DNA from: Bolinopsis microptera
Lineage: Eukaryota; Ctenophora; Tentaculata; Lobata; Bolinopsidae
Assembly: GCF_026151205.1 (NCBI RefSeq)
Contig: NC_087074.1
Coordinates: forward strand, 13,539,167 to 13,603,166
Reading direction: 5' to 3'
Length of the DNA stretch: 64,000 nucleotides
Positions within the stretch are counted from its first letter, which is position 1. The number at the start of each line of letters is the position of its first letter. Made by a program: the position numbers and the translations under genes. Below are positions 48,898 to 60,917 of the stretch, piece by piece. The notes under the pieces are model-generated. The model worked only from the letters and a program-made list of their open reading frames with translations, was not told the origin of the DNA and ran no database searches.

Positions 48898-49576
48898 ATC
48901 GAAACAAGATCGCAATTCTCAAATAGCTGAAAATAAAGTTTTTGTCTATAGAATGCGGTTTGGCTAGCTAGATCCTGCCATTATTAAAATGTAATTTTTT
49001 GGATAGTCCTAACTATGCTAAACTATGAAAACATTTTGATGTTTTGTAAAATGCCAACTCCGTAAGTATTATTGAAATTTGTCAATATAGGACTACAGTG
49101 CCAAAATAAACTGGAAGTGGGACACGATCGCGTTCGAGAATTTTAGCTATCTCCGGAGATTTATTTGACGCCCTCTCACTTTTCTTGAACGGTAAATGTT
49201 TGTCCTGAAGACAAATATTTGGCACCACGACTTGTGCATGAAATTTTCAAGCTCATATTTCAAAAACTCGATTATTACCTAATATAATATAACCTAATAT
49301 AATATAACTTGTCAAAATTCAAATATTCATCAAAAATGTGCGTTTCACTTCTCATTTCTGTTATAGGATTAGGTTTCAACGTATTCAGGAGTAGGTAAGT
49401 TCTAGTGCCAGATTATTTTTGAGGGGTTTTTCATAATTTTTCTGCAGAACCCCAGCCGAGCTTAACTACGTCATAAAAGGAGTAATAAAAGAGACTACAG
49501 GATCTGCAATTTGATCCACCGTCTGGGTTTCTGTTGTCGAATATATTCGTATGTGATCTCAATTAGGACTAATTAG

Positions 49577-49807
49577 CCACAATCCCTTAGTGCCCACCTG
49601 TTCAATCCTAAGGATCCCTATTGGCAACTTTCTATGATCTGGCGGAAGGAGATTTTAAGAATTACCAAATTGTTTCAAGACTCTGTGAATACATTTTTTA
49701 CCAGACCACATTTTTCCAAGAATAAGTTTGTTAGATTTGGATTGAAAGTTCCGCCTAGTAAACAACTCAGTATACCCCATACGGCGTTCATGGAGGCTGT
49801 AAATTGA
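49577..49807 (+). CDS. Putative terminal exon, unknown protein
   Basis: A 76-residue frame after an AATTAG acceptor reads PQSLSAHLFNPKDPYWQLSM, then WRKEILRITKLFQ, FTRPHFSKNKFVRFG and VPPSKQLSIPHTAFMEAVN, then TGA. The even amino-acid spread, and the absence of a better frame, suggest a real exon. No family recognised. A VPPS segment after a hydrophobic strand recalls HIT proteins but the His triad is missing. Confidence 0.35.
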   Translation, partial: PQSLSAHLFNPKDPYWQLSMIWRKEILRITKLFQDSVNTFFTRPHFSKNKFVRFGLKVPPSKQLSIPHTAFMEAVN

Positions 49808-50191
49808 GTACATTGTGCAGTGGTGAGTGGTACAATTTAAGCTACAGATGTTTCGAAGTAAAAAAAAGCTACCTCTGAGGTTTCAAAGTTTTAAAAATTT
49901 ATCTTTAATTTTGTGATTTTTCTTCAGCACACAAATGTATAAATTAATTCGGTTCGGTTTTGCAGTCAGAGTATTGCTAATTTTCTATGATGGTCAATTA
50001 ATGGTGTCATTAATAATAAAGTTAAGACCAAGTTAATAAATATTCACTGCCTCAATCTGCTGCTCACGGTATCCGCCATTCGTTTAAAATGCAATAATGG
50101 CTCCAAATAACTCTACAGTTTTATTCTCAGGAGCGATAAAAAACAGTATCGATAAATCTCATATCACCGTGTCACAGTTGTGAAAAATTAA

Positions 50192-50362
50192 GATCAGGAC
50201 AAAGCACATGAAATGCTGAAATCCTGGCTCCGAACTGTGTCTGAGAATGTCTGCTCTGGTTCAATTGAAGTCATTCCAGACCTGGATAAAAAACCCCACT
50301 GCCACTCATTCATTGTTTTTAATCGTTTCATATTATACTTTAAGTTTAACAGTTTGTAGTGC
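50192..50362 (+). CDS. Putative exon with death-domain-like helix
   Basis: Frame reads DQDKAHEMLKSWLRTVSENV and continues to TAG at about 50360. AHEMLKSWLR resembles the fifth helix region of death domains (…MLxxWxxxxG…), but the rest of the fold is not visible and the surroundings lack clear exons. May be a decayed fragment. Confidence 0.2.
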
Positions 50363-51385
50363 GAAAATATTATTACAATTTACAATCTTATAGGTTGTTG
50401 GTATCAAAAACAAAATGTACGAGCAGTAAACAAATTTTTTGACGATTTCAAAACTCGAATTCGATCAGGTATCTTCATTTTGCGTATTTATTTTGGAATT
50501 ATGATCAATGTTTATAAGGCAGACCTAATTGAATACCTCACCACCTCAACACATACTTAAGATCTGTCATATAAAAATATGCAGATAAAAAATGTTTATT
50601 CCTTTTATTCCTTACTTTACTTTACATAAGTAAAACCACTACTATAAAATAAACGGATGCAGAAGCGCGAAAAGGGTCGCTGACAGCAGACTAACAACTG
50701 ACGAGTGATTTATCTGTGCAATTTAACGTTAATGATAGTGAAAAAATGTTCGGTGTCAGCAACCATGCTATTTCATAAGACTCTGTGGGATAGTTAAGTG
50801 ATCGCCGTAAAATAATAGACGATATGATTGTAATGTAATGGTACTAATATAATTCATGATCTAATTGTACCATGTGGATATATGCCGACTGAGATTTTTA
50901 ATTAGAAGTTGTCAATTTTATTAGGGTAGCCTGCATGATTTTGAATTTAAGTAAACAAAATAAAACTAGATGTCTTTGAAATGGGTTAAAATTCAAAATG
51001 ATAAACCATGATCAAATGAAATGCTGAGCGTGACAGGCGTCTGCTCGGAGCCTTTGGCACGTCATTAAAAACAATCAAAGTCAAATCATTGACCATAAAG
51101 TGACCGGGGAGTGTCCTTTAAAAACTGTTCGTTATGTGACGATGTGTCACATGGTTTTCACGTGCTCTCTCTGAGAAACCAGCTCTGGTTAAGGAGGAGT
51201 CTCTGTTGCACGGACTTTCCTCAACTGTAGGTTTATCTTCCATACACCGCACCTGGGGATCATTGGTTCAGTCAGCATGTTGACTGTTGAAATAGTGTTG
51301 AACTTGAAATTATGTTAAATTTCGCTGATCATAATCACAGTGCTGGCAAGCACGACCGGTGCATTTATTGTGGGTATACTATGTA

Positions 51386-51441
51386 CCCCCTTTACTATTA
51401 TACCCCCTTTACTATTATACCCCCTTTACTATTATACCCCC
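51386..51441. repeat. 16-17-bp tandem repeat
   Basis: About four copies of ACCCCCTTTACTATTAT immediately before the GC-rich hairpin cluster. Confidence 0.85.
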
Positions 51442-51467
51442 TTTGGTACACGTTACAAGCCTCTTTC

Positions 51468-51518
51468 GTGCACGCGAAGCGTGCACTCCGGCCGAAGGCC
51501 GCCGCCTCCGGCAGGAGT
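51468..51518. repeat. GC-rich cluster of consecutive small hairpins
   Basis: GTGCACGC-GAA-GCGTGCAC (51468-51486), CGGCC-GAA-GGCCG (51489-51501), GCCG-CCTC-CGGC, and CTCC-GGCA-GGAG (51507-51518) follow one another. The first two have GAA loops. The block stands out from its AT-rich surroundings and resembles the GC clusters scattered in some organelle genomes. Confidence 0.75.
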
Positions 51519-52916
51519 TTTTCAGGCATTAAGACTCATCGGAAGTCGTTCAGCAGATTTATTTTTAGTTCAAAACATTCTAATTTGATGTCAAAGATGA
51601 CAGGAATAAAAAATAGTTATGTTGAGATTTTTAAGAAATTTGCATAAAATACTCGCCAGCACTGTTATACGAAATTTGGTAAAAAACCCAAAATCGCCAT
51701 ATTCAGGTGCCTTAAAAACCATGTTAAAATCGAGTTAGAAATCTGAAATTTTTCAGGGCGTCTAGATGTTGACCAAATTGACTGCAAAAAAAGTTTCAGG
51801 TTTCAGGAGCATCGGGAAATGGGTTTCTAGAACCCCTGTTTTACGACAGATTGTCGGGACATATACATACAGATATACATACATATATATTCAGGGATGG
51901 ACGCTTTGCCAGTCAATTGTAGCCTGTATTTAAGTGTCCATAGATTCAAAAGTATAAAAGATACAGCCATTTCCGACCACAGGTCTTGCAAATAATTATT
52001 TACACTTTAGTTTACATTGTATACAAAATTTATTTGACGTCATAAACACCCCTTGATGACGTCATCAAGTTAACCGTTTTTAAAACTTGATTTTTGACAA
52101 AGTAATAACTTTTAAAATTAATTTTAACCCATTAAGGAGTAATTTTATTCAAAATCTGAGGAAATTTTCATCTTAGATAATTGTTCAAGCATTCTGAAAA
52201 TCTACCGGAAAGTTTTTCTAGCTTGCTCCTTCATAAAGATATTTGTCATTGAAGTTTGTGCTTTTTTGAAGAATTATTTTATAAAAACGTCAATTTTGCG
52301 ATTTAGTATTCTTTGGTGTTGGGCCATGCCTTGGGTTGTGGAGCTCAGTTCTGCTTCCTATAGGTATAAATTGTGCATTAGGCTAGTTTTAAAGTTGAAA
52401 ATCGAAAAGTTGCACACGTGGGGACACGCCCAAATTGATAGAAAATTGCTAAAATCACTGAAAATTGCTGTTTTCGTCATTTTCTGTCAACTTTAGAGTG
52501 CCGTTGTGATTACAGTTCTTCTTGAAATACTTTGAAACTTTGCATGCTTATCAAGCTATATATAAAACAATTACATGCAAAAATTTACGGCGATTCAATA
52601 TTGGATGCGCATGCAACGTCCGCTCAAAGTTTGCACGTGCGAAAGGTGAGAATTTTGCTCATTCGTGATTTCCAACAAATTCTGCTTTGCCACGACAGTT
52701 TAATGTCATTATATATGAATTTAATGTCAACTTGAATGAGTATTAAGTGGTATATTCAGTCAGTGATGGACCGATATGCTTACCTAAACACAAGGAAATG
52801 TTTTTAAAGGAAAAATTTCGAAATCGTTGAAACTTCCTCCTTATTATAATGAAGATATCAGTTTATATTTCGACTTTATAAAGTACCCTGACAAATTATA
52901 ATCAAAAAGAGATGAT
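51519..52916. other. No gene recognised
   Basis: AT-rich, with short open frames (52266-52496, 52532-52735) that lack recognisable features. A TGACGTCAT palindrome occurs at about 52055. Confidence 0.35.
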
Positions 52917-53424
52917 ATTTTACCAAAACCCATAATCATGGGTAGAGTGGACCGCTGCCAGTGTCTCTCTTTCCCAAACAAAAGGAAGTGATATTAATTT
53001 GATTGACCGTTCTCAAATGCAAAATGATACCGAGAATGAAATCGGTCGCTCGCTTTTCCCATTCATTTACGGCTTACGAATTGTAATAATTTTCGATTGA
53101 TTACATGTCAATCAGATGCTGTAAAAATCTCTTTGGGTTGCGTTCGGGTCGATACCTAGTATTTCGGGGTAAGGGTGGTAGTTATCACTTATTGCATTAG
53201 CTGAAGTTTATTGAATCTTTATTGCCGAGTACAGCTGCCTTTGGGTAGTTCTTCTTAATCTATTACAATTGTAAATGAATGGGAAAAGCGAGCGACCGAT
53301 TTCATTCTCGGTATCATTTTGCATTTGAGAACGGTCAATCAAATTAATATCATTTCCTTTTGTTTGGGAAAGAGAGACACTGGCAGCGGTCCACTCTACC
53401 CATGATTATGGGTTTTGGTAAAAT
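52917..53424. mobile_element. Foldback element with 154-bp nearly perfect inverted arms
   Basis: Arm 52917-53070 matches the inverse of 53271-53424 with a single mismatch by my reading; the 200-bp centre includes a short further inverted piece (GAATTGTAATA with its inverse). The ends read ATTTTACCAAAACCCATAAT. No protein. Target duplication not obvious. Confidence 0.85.
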
Positions 53425-53677
53425 TTAGTACCTAATCATAAAAATTGAGGCTTCGACAGTGGTTGTCGGTTGAATAATAAGCAGACGAATCCTATCATGT
53501 CCTGAACAGAAAATTAAAATTCTTCATGTAGTGCATCCTGGGTTTGGACAGGATATGCCCGTTCAAAATATTTCCATCACGTTACATTACATAATTCTCA
53601 ATAAATGTAATAGATTTGTAATTAGTTTTAATATCTTGACTTTATATCTTGAATAAGCATTAAAAAAGCGGAGATAT

Positions 53678-54458
53678 TTAGTATTTACCCTCATCGGCGG
53701 AGTTCATCGCGACTATCTCAGAGTCCTCGTTAGCTGACTCAGCACCATCATCTAAGTTCATGTTCAGATCTGGAGGTTTATGAGTGAGTTGGATTTAATT
53801 ATTATTAATGTAAATAATATTATCTGGTTAGGTAAGTCGAAAATATTATGCGGCCTTTTTTAATCTGAAAAATAAAACAAAATTTCATCTTTATATCAAA
53901 GCCAATCATACCACTTATAACTGATCAAATTTTATTTTTGAGTCGCATTCGATCGCTGTTTTAGCTTAAATTTTAGCTTTTTTTACTCAAGAATAAGCTA
54001 ATAGCTCAACAAAATTAAAAGCTCGGATAAAACTATTATCTGATGCAAATGTTAAATCAGTAAGAAAATATATTCACATACCTATAGATTCCGATAGAGA
54101 CATATGGTCTGATTCCATATTCGTGGATCGGGCTTGGACCAGAGTTAGAGCACATGTTCTGAAAAGGGGAAAATTATTAAATTTTTCTGACGAAACAAAA
54201 TGATATTGGTACTGGATTCTGAATTATAAATAGGATTGAAATTATCAACTGAAATATATGAGATATTGATTTCTTGTTCATTTTTGTTCAGAAAGAAAAT
54301 GGCATGACTCATTTTTGGATTAGAATAAGTTTCAATCAAATATAGTATAAAATTCATAATCCGTATTAAAGTCCTAAAGTACTCCTGTTTGAAATGGGTT
54401 AAAGTAACAGTAATATAACTCACAGTAGAAGAAAAGCTGCGGCGAATGTCCGAACCAT
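53678..54458 (-). CDS. Small secreted acidic protein
   Basis: Three exons, 54458-54424, 54158-54082, 53769-53678, keep phase and give 67 residues ending in TAA. Signal peptide MVRTFAAAFLLLTCALTLVQ with cleavage expected after the Ala-Arg region, then a short chain rich in D, E, S and N (NMESDHMSLSES, NLDDGAESANEDSE) without cysteines. The signal peptide is split by an intron after codon 11. It could be a peptide precursor or a mineral-binding secreted protein; no dibasic processing sites are visible, so a neuropeptide precursor is unlikely. A donor-like GGTAAAT overlaps the last codons, so a further exon cannot be excluded. Confidence 0.6.
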
Positions 54459-54459
54459 G

Positions 54460-56076
54460 TTTCTGTTGTTTTGAAACGAACTTGTTGTTGTTAAAGTGAA
54501 GGTGGACCGCAAATACTGACAACTTCCCCTGAGAAGGTCCACTTAAAATACCCCCACTGGCACGCGTTACCCATTTACCGCAACACGTCACGCAACGAGA
54601 TTGGCGCACGTGCTCATTTAAAATATCAACTTTGTCACCCACAATCGCCTATGAGTTAAATAGCTGTCACCGCTGTCACATTTCATCAATATCATATTAT
54701 ATATGAAATATAGAATTGAAATTGCGAAATTCGTGTGCTCATGCTTCATGGGATAACGGGGTATCCAAAGCATCAGGTCTCGCCATGTCAACGCTGCTCT
54801 GGCTCTTCAACCTGATTGGTTCATCCAAATTGGCCTCGCAAATCAAATCATCTTTCTCTGTCTGGTTGTGTGGCTCATGGTTGCAAAATAAATGTCAAAT
54901 TATTTATAATCGAGCGACGCTTTGTCCGTCGCTAGAAGATTGAATCTTAAAGATGTGTAGTTGAGTGTCATGGGTAAAATGGTTAAACTCTGAGCAAATA
55001 AATTCTCAGCCGCCACCTCAACTGAGAGAAATACTATCAAGTATTTAGATTTAGCGAAGATTTCGTTTTACAGAAATTTAAACGTTTGACTGAATAACTG
55101 CTAGAGTTAAGAAAGCTTAACCGATTATCTCATGTAGCAGAGTATCAGTAAATTGTGCTCATGAAATGTCTCTGAATAAAGCGCCAACTCTCGTCTCTCA
55201 AGTCTCATAACAAAAATCTGCAAAATTTGGTGTCATCTCATTGAAGAAAACTTTGTATTATGTACAAGCACGAAATCGCAATATTGGTAAAATTTAAAAG
55301 TTTTGTGCAAAATTTTGCTGCAAAATTTTATAGGGACAAACGTCCACAAAAAGTATCTTAAAATCTGATAAATGAAACTTGGGCGGGAAAGACACGTGAC
55401 CAGCGCTCAACTTAAACGACCCTCTTCTAAGTTTTTTGTAGCTAAGTCATACTCATACTCAAATTGTTATACAAATACATCATTTTATTTCAAAGAAAAT
55501 TCGCCGAATGACTTTACAATTTACATGCCTTGACAAGTGACCGAGTTTAAACAAAATTAGGGACTCCGAAACACCAGTTGACCAGTAAACTGGTCAAAGC
55601 AATTACATCGGGCTCTAAAAACATACCCGAATTTTATAGTCTAGAGGCGGAATTTTGAGGAATTATCTGCCGTTTCAATAAAAACATTACTCTCATTACC
55701 AACCATAAAAATCTGCCGCCTTATTAGCCAAAATCTTTTTATCAAGGATATTTCTTGATTTTTCTTGAATCGGCTCGCGGGCTCCGATAAAGCACTTCAT
55801 TCGGTGCACAAAAATTAGCAGATTTAAACGTTGTCGCCATTTCTCGGTCCAAAAATAAAAATTCCACCGTAAATTCTGTCTGTTATAAATATGGAACTTA
55901 AGGTAATGGAATTTTGTCATTAATTGACTTCAGATCACACTATTTGTTACACAGCTTTCAAATATTTTAAACAAACAATATTCACAATACGAAATACTAC
56001 ACATCTATTACCTTTAATTTTATTGAGGATGTTACTCTTACAGAAGGAGTATATTTGATGTAGTTGATCGAGAGTC
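54460..56076. other. No gene recognised
   Basis: AT-rich. Presumed promoter of the small secreted protein lies just above 54458. Open stretches at 54716-54943 (+) and 55696-55920 (-) look spurious. Confidence 0.35.
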
Positions 56077-56128
56077 CTAATCGTCTTCACTCTTCACGTC
56101 CGAAAGAAGCGGCTGACGTCTCTTGTGT
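56077..56128 (-). CDS. Possible terminal exon, unknown gene
   Basis: After a TATTAG acceptor the minus strand reads HKRRQPLLSDVKSEDD, then TAG. The basic-then-acidic end is typical of a cytoplasmic or nuclear tail. No upstream exon was found, so this is weak. Confidence 0.22.
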
Positions 56129-58686
56129 CTAATACATAATAAAGAGTAGCATATTTAAAAAATAAAAGAAATAGAGATATGTTGTTAGCAAATTATACTT
56201 TAAGATGATTCATTAAAGATTTGTTTAGAATTTAAATTTAAATTGTTCGTTAAGGGTTCACTGAAGTAAAATTTGTTTAAAAAATCATTTCTAACCACTA
56301 TTACTAACCACTATTACTAACATAACTTAGGTTGGAATGCAAAATATGCCCAAATTGCTAGAAACGGTCATGCATACCCAGCATCAATCAGATCTGTACA
56401 CTGTAGGACCGATCTAGTACCCCCACGACCATTAAAGTGTATTTATTGCATATGGGGTATGCAAGGGACGCTTACCACTACCAGCTCATTGGATTTAGGG
56501 ACGCGTTCCAATTCATAGCAACAACAATGAAAGTAATCTAATGCCATATCAGTATCACATGGTCTATGTTTAATTAACTACAAGTTTTCATAAAATATTA
56601 ATTATTCGCATGTCTCGAGCCGATGGATTTGTTATCGATGTTCATTATTCATGGCGATATCATCTATAACCTAATATCCTGGTACGAATCAAATCTAGAT
56701 ATGAACGCGTTAGAGAATAACGGTTTCCTTAACAGTTCCATCTCTGTCATCCACGTGCACCTTTAACATAGTTTATTGCTTGATTGTTCTCCTTGAAATT
56801 ATGGTGATTTCTGGCGGAGAGGCGCGACATTCCATTCGGCGGCACAGCCGCAGAGATAATAAGATAGCTTATCACAGTACTGAAGGATCAAGTCAGATGA
56901 AGTCTGGCTGTTGAGGGTTGCAACTTGCACTATCCAGTTATAACTTATGGAGTAGATACCTGGTTACGGACTCCCTAAGATGTTATAGATAAGATATAAA
57001 AGTAAAACAACGCTGCGTGACCTCTGGTTTACCTCTGGTTTAATGATCCATAATTTGGCCAAGTATGAGATTGTAAATAGCTCATTAAGATGCGTAATTG
57101 TCCTTACTGGACAGTTTTTAAATTTAATTTAATTCAAAGCAAGGTTTTATAGAGATGTCCGGATCTATCCAAATTCCATAGGGCTATGGCATCTGAATCA
57201 TTTTCGCGCAATATATCTCCACAGAAATCACATCCAATTGTATAATATGTATAAAATAGTTGTTCAGCTTGCTTGGTTAAAGTTTATGCATTAAATTGAA
57301 ATGTGTCGACGCGACTGTTGACCAAAATTGGACGGGAAATCGTTTAACTTTAAGAATAAGATCACTTTTGAGGTACCGCATCTTCATGGAAAATTACCGC
57401 ACAATTCACAATTGTTATCGCCTTGTAAAATGTAGATGACTATCAAACCCATCGGCACAATGTTCCAACGAAAATGGAATTAAAATTAAATTCGTTGTAA
57501 TAATTGTTCTCTGAAGGACACAAAATAGGCAATTCACATTATAGTCATTATTAGTCATTATTAGTCATTATTAGTCATGGCAAACCCCATTGCCGATTCC
57601 TCCTGATCAATACTTTGATTCAAAAAAGAATATCAAAGAACAGGGACCGTTTATTTCTTTGGCTGAACACGATTTCTTATTTATAAATATAATATCGAAA
57701 AAAATTCCAAATTTCGAACTCTACAGAATTTCATCACTGTTCATAACATTTTAATTTTAGCAACAATTTGCATTACTCTTAGTCTTCAAGAATTCAAGAA
57801 AGCTTCATTACTGTTTTGAACACCTGGTAGTGGTACAACTCTAGATAGGGGTTACAGCCATGACAATTAACTATATAACCTTTTCAATATTTATTACTCC
57901 GGTACTACAAGTACAATATTTGCTGTGGGATCGTGTTTAGCTTGTGGCATTGAAATGGTTTTATAATTATTGGCACTGCGCGTGATTTACAGTCCCCCAT
58001 GTCCTGTCATCGGCACGTGAGAATGTCACGTGACGATGACGTCACGTGAGATTGCTTCGTGGATATTAACCCTGCGTCAAGTGAGATAACTTACATTAAA
58101 TACTTACTTAACATGGTTACAACATCTCGTGGTTTTGCCCATAAAAGAGAATAATTTAAGATCATGAGACAATTTATCAGACAACCATGGTTGATTGTGC
58201 AGAGAACTCAATGCTCTGCAGAATAACCTCCTTCAGCTAAGCAAAGGTAATGTTTATCCGGTTTATAGTTCATGGTATTCAACATTTCTATTCGACGAGC
58301 TCTTATTTTCTAGCTTTTCTATCAATATTATCATTGAAATGAAAGTACTTTCTTTAAGAAATGTTTCATTCTTTGGTATAATGCACTTACAGGTCAGCGT
58401 TTAAAAAATATCCCATACTAACCTTAGTCAAACCGTATTCTAAGTTCTAACCAAGACACAACCTATAGTGCTCACACAGCCTCAGCGAAACCAATCCATG
58501 CTATCAACTCAATTTTGGACAAGAAATAAATTACTCGGTTGTTTTTTAACTTCGATTAATTATGGCACAAATAAATTAAAAGTACTGGGAGGAAAGAAAA
58601 TATCGATAAACTAAACTCAAAGCTTATAAGAAGTCAAATAAGTTATCGAATCACCGTTATATCATTCAAATAATTAACTAAGATAT
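56129..58686. other. Non-coding stretch
   Basis: No convincing gene. Holds a 10-bp tandem repeat (TTATTAGTCA, about 57539-57576), and an E-box/CRE-like cluster at 58015-58045 (CACGTGA, TCACGTGAC, TGACGTCACGTGA). A short frame at 58195-58230 (RELNALQNNLLQLSK) could be a coiled-coil exon but stands alone. Confidence 0.35.
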
Positions 58687-59082
58687 TCACAATTCCGCTC
58701 TGAAAGAAAACACCTCACTGTTTGGCACTACTGTTTCTCGGTCCCCTTTCTCCTGCCCGTAATCTCTTCCTCGCTCCTCAATGTCCATATGAACAGTCTC
58801 CTCAATATCTTCCCCTTTAGATGCACAACTAGAACAACTTTTCTCGCCCTTTTCTTTCTTCAATTTCTCGCTATCCTCTTTAAACTGTTTTTCATAATTC
58901 TCCTTCATCTCCTCGCTGCAGTTCAGTTTACACTGAACACGTTTCCTGGAGTTTGGACTTGTACACTTCTCCACACATTTCTGAAACTCACGCTTAGGAT
59001 CTATCTCACTTGCAACACTGTTGAACAACACTAACGCTAACACCACACTTAACATTACTAGTTGGGAAAAGGAACGAGACAT
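58687..59082 (-). CDS. Secreted protein with CX3C-X10-CX3C motif
   Basis: Single-exon frame of 131 residues. Signal peptide MSRSFSQLVMLSVVLALVLF, cleavage near NSVAS. The mature part begins with CVEKC, ten residues, CKLNC: two CX3C motifs spaced as in disulphide-stapled helical hairpins. It continues with a long Lys/Glu-rich helix (about residues 55-80), a CSSC pair, and an acidic tail ending in FRAEL. I do not recognise the family; the helical-hairpin reading is inference from Cys spacing. Start ATG 59082 is the first in frame. Strand is shared with the DMRT gene 375 bp further along. Confidence 0.65.
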   Translation of the reverse strand: MSRSFSQLVMLSVVLALVLFNSVASEIDPKREFQKCVEKCTSPNSRKRVQCKLNCSEEMKENYEKQFKEDSEKLKKEKGEKSCSSCASKGEDIEETVHMDIEERGRDYGQEKGDRETVVPNSEVFSFRAEL

Positions 59083-59457
59083 CTAAAAACACAGATAGAA
59101 CTAGAGATTATAATTGAGAGTGTCACAGCAAGATAAAATAACATACGTGTCACATTACTGTAGGCCAAGACAGATAAACAAAGCAATTATTGTCCTTCTT
59201 GGCTGTACAATTGTCTTCTAACTGTGTAAAACGTTGCCATAAATTACATTGTTCGTTTAAATAAGTCCGCAGTTTCGTGTATATTGCACTGTTTCTCCTC
59301 ATAACAGGGTCCGAACAGTATCACCAATTAGGGTTTTGACATCTATTCACTGTCAAATAGTAACATCGGCACTAGAACTAACCACTTCATCTTGAAGTAA
59401 TGATCACTTTAATCACCACGGTTACTTTGGTATGTAACCAGGGGTTACCACGTGAGT

Positions 59458-60917
59458 TCACTTGACCAAACTACTGAGAATCTGAGTGAGGATGACAGGG
59501 GAGAAAGGTTTGGGAGAGCTGGTGGAAGTGACACTGTCTGGGGGTGAAGTGGTGGTGGTGTTCGGGCGTCTCCTGTCACTTTGTGACATCCCACGCTGTG
59601 ACACCGTGCTCTGTGACATTAGCGTTGCTATTTGCTCTAAGTAGCGTTGACTCAGCTGATCTGTCACTGATCGGGACTGGCGAGGTCCGAATATGTTCAG
59701 CAGCATTTCTATAGATTTTATTGCATCTGAAAGAGCAGATAGTTAAGTTTAATAAGTTGAAGTAAGTGTGAAAGAAATTGCGATGATTGTATAGAATATA
59801 ATGAAAGAAAGAAAAACCTGTGACGTTGCTATATATATATGGTTGCTGTCGTGAATAAACCACAGGTGATTACAATGGTCAGTAACCATTGGTAACCATT
59901 AGTAACCATTGCTAAGATCGGGAAACTCACCGTTATTATTAGCGAAAAGGACGTGTTCCAATACGGAGTTGGTTTGTTCAGGGAACAGCTCTCTTAACAG
60001 GACGAGCGAGTAAAGATAGGTTGGGTTCCTCTGCTTGGGTTGAATTGTCGCGTCTGGGAAAGAGACAGCTGTTAAATGTTAATAACCTAATAGATAAGGA
60101 AGTTATAGCTGTCAGAATGCCACCTAATTTGTGAGGAATCCGTAAAGTTCATGACTACTTTGGTGCTAACCCTCTAATCTCAAGGGTGATGATTAAAGAA
60201 GATGAACCTCCAAATCACATGAATTCTGCTAATTTTACTACGCCGAATAATAATTCAACAATAAGGTATTCTAAATTTAAGATAAACTTACCAAATAAAC
60301 CGACGAGGTTCTGGTTCTGGTTGTCCACCCCAGCTTCTTCTTGTCTCTTGAGAGCTACCTGAGCTGCCATAACTCTCCTTCTCTCGGAGATTAGAGAACA
60401 CTTACCGCACTGACAGTTCAGCCACTTACACCACCTCTTGTGTCCTGTGAAAATACTGTCGTTACAGATCATTGCTAATGCTATAATTAGTGACTGGCTA
60501 ATTTAGAGGCAACAGCACGCTATGATTACTTTATCCATCATGGTTACTGTGGTTATTATGGTTGTGGTTATTGTGTTTGTGGTTATTGTGGTTACTATGG
60601 TTAGTGGTTACTGTGGCTACTAAGGTTAGTGGTTACGTTGGTTACTTTGGTTTGTGGTCACTGTGGTCACTGTGGTTATTGTGGTTAATGTGATTATTGG
60701 TTACAGCTGTGGTCACTATGGTTAGTGATTACTGTGGTTTCTATGGTTATTGGTTACTGTGATTAAAATGGTTTGTGGTTACTATGGTTACTATGGTGAT
60801 AGTATTAACTATGGTAAGTTGGTGGTTACTATGGCTATGGTTACTACCTTTAAGAGGGTTGAAAAGACCATGGTTTCTGCACCTTGCACACGTTGGGGCT
60901 CGAGAGGTTGGAGACAT
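59458..60917 (-). CDS. DMRT transcription factor (DM + DMA domains)
   Basis: Nuclear DNA-binding protein of the doublesex/mab-3 family. Four exons, 60917-60848, 60444-60292, 60053-59931, 59726-59458, close in phase and give 204 residues. The DM domain starts almost at the N-terminus (residues 6-55): [12 protein letters not shown] then [16 protein letters not shown]. All eight zinc ligands are present (C10, C13, H16, H25, C29, C34, C36, C39), followed by the recognition helix [21 protein letters not shown] domain (about 85-126, [20 protein letters not shown]… AIKSIEMLL) places it with the DMRT3/DMRTA group. The tail is rich in S, T and P. It is short for the family, with a very small linker between the domains. 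Likely role: development or sex/neural differentiation, by family knowledge. Confidence 0.93.
60540..60830. repeat. Degenerate GGTTACTGT / GGTTATTGT repeat in DMRT intron 1
   Basis: Many imperfect copies of a GTGGTTACTRTG-like unit between the two halves of the DM domain. Irregular, about 290 bp. Confidence 0.8.

Noticed and set aside
54145-54642. 165-residue minus-strand frame
   Set aside because: It runs through the intron of the small secreted protein; only the stretch in another frame has the signal peptide and splice sites.
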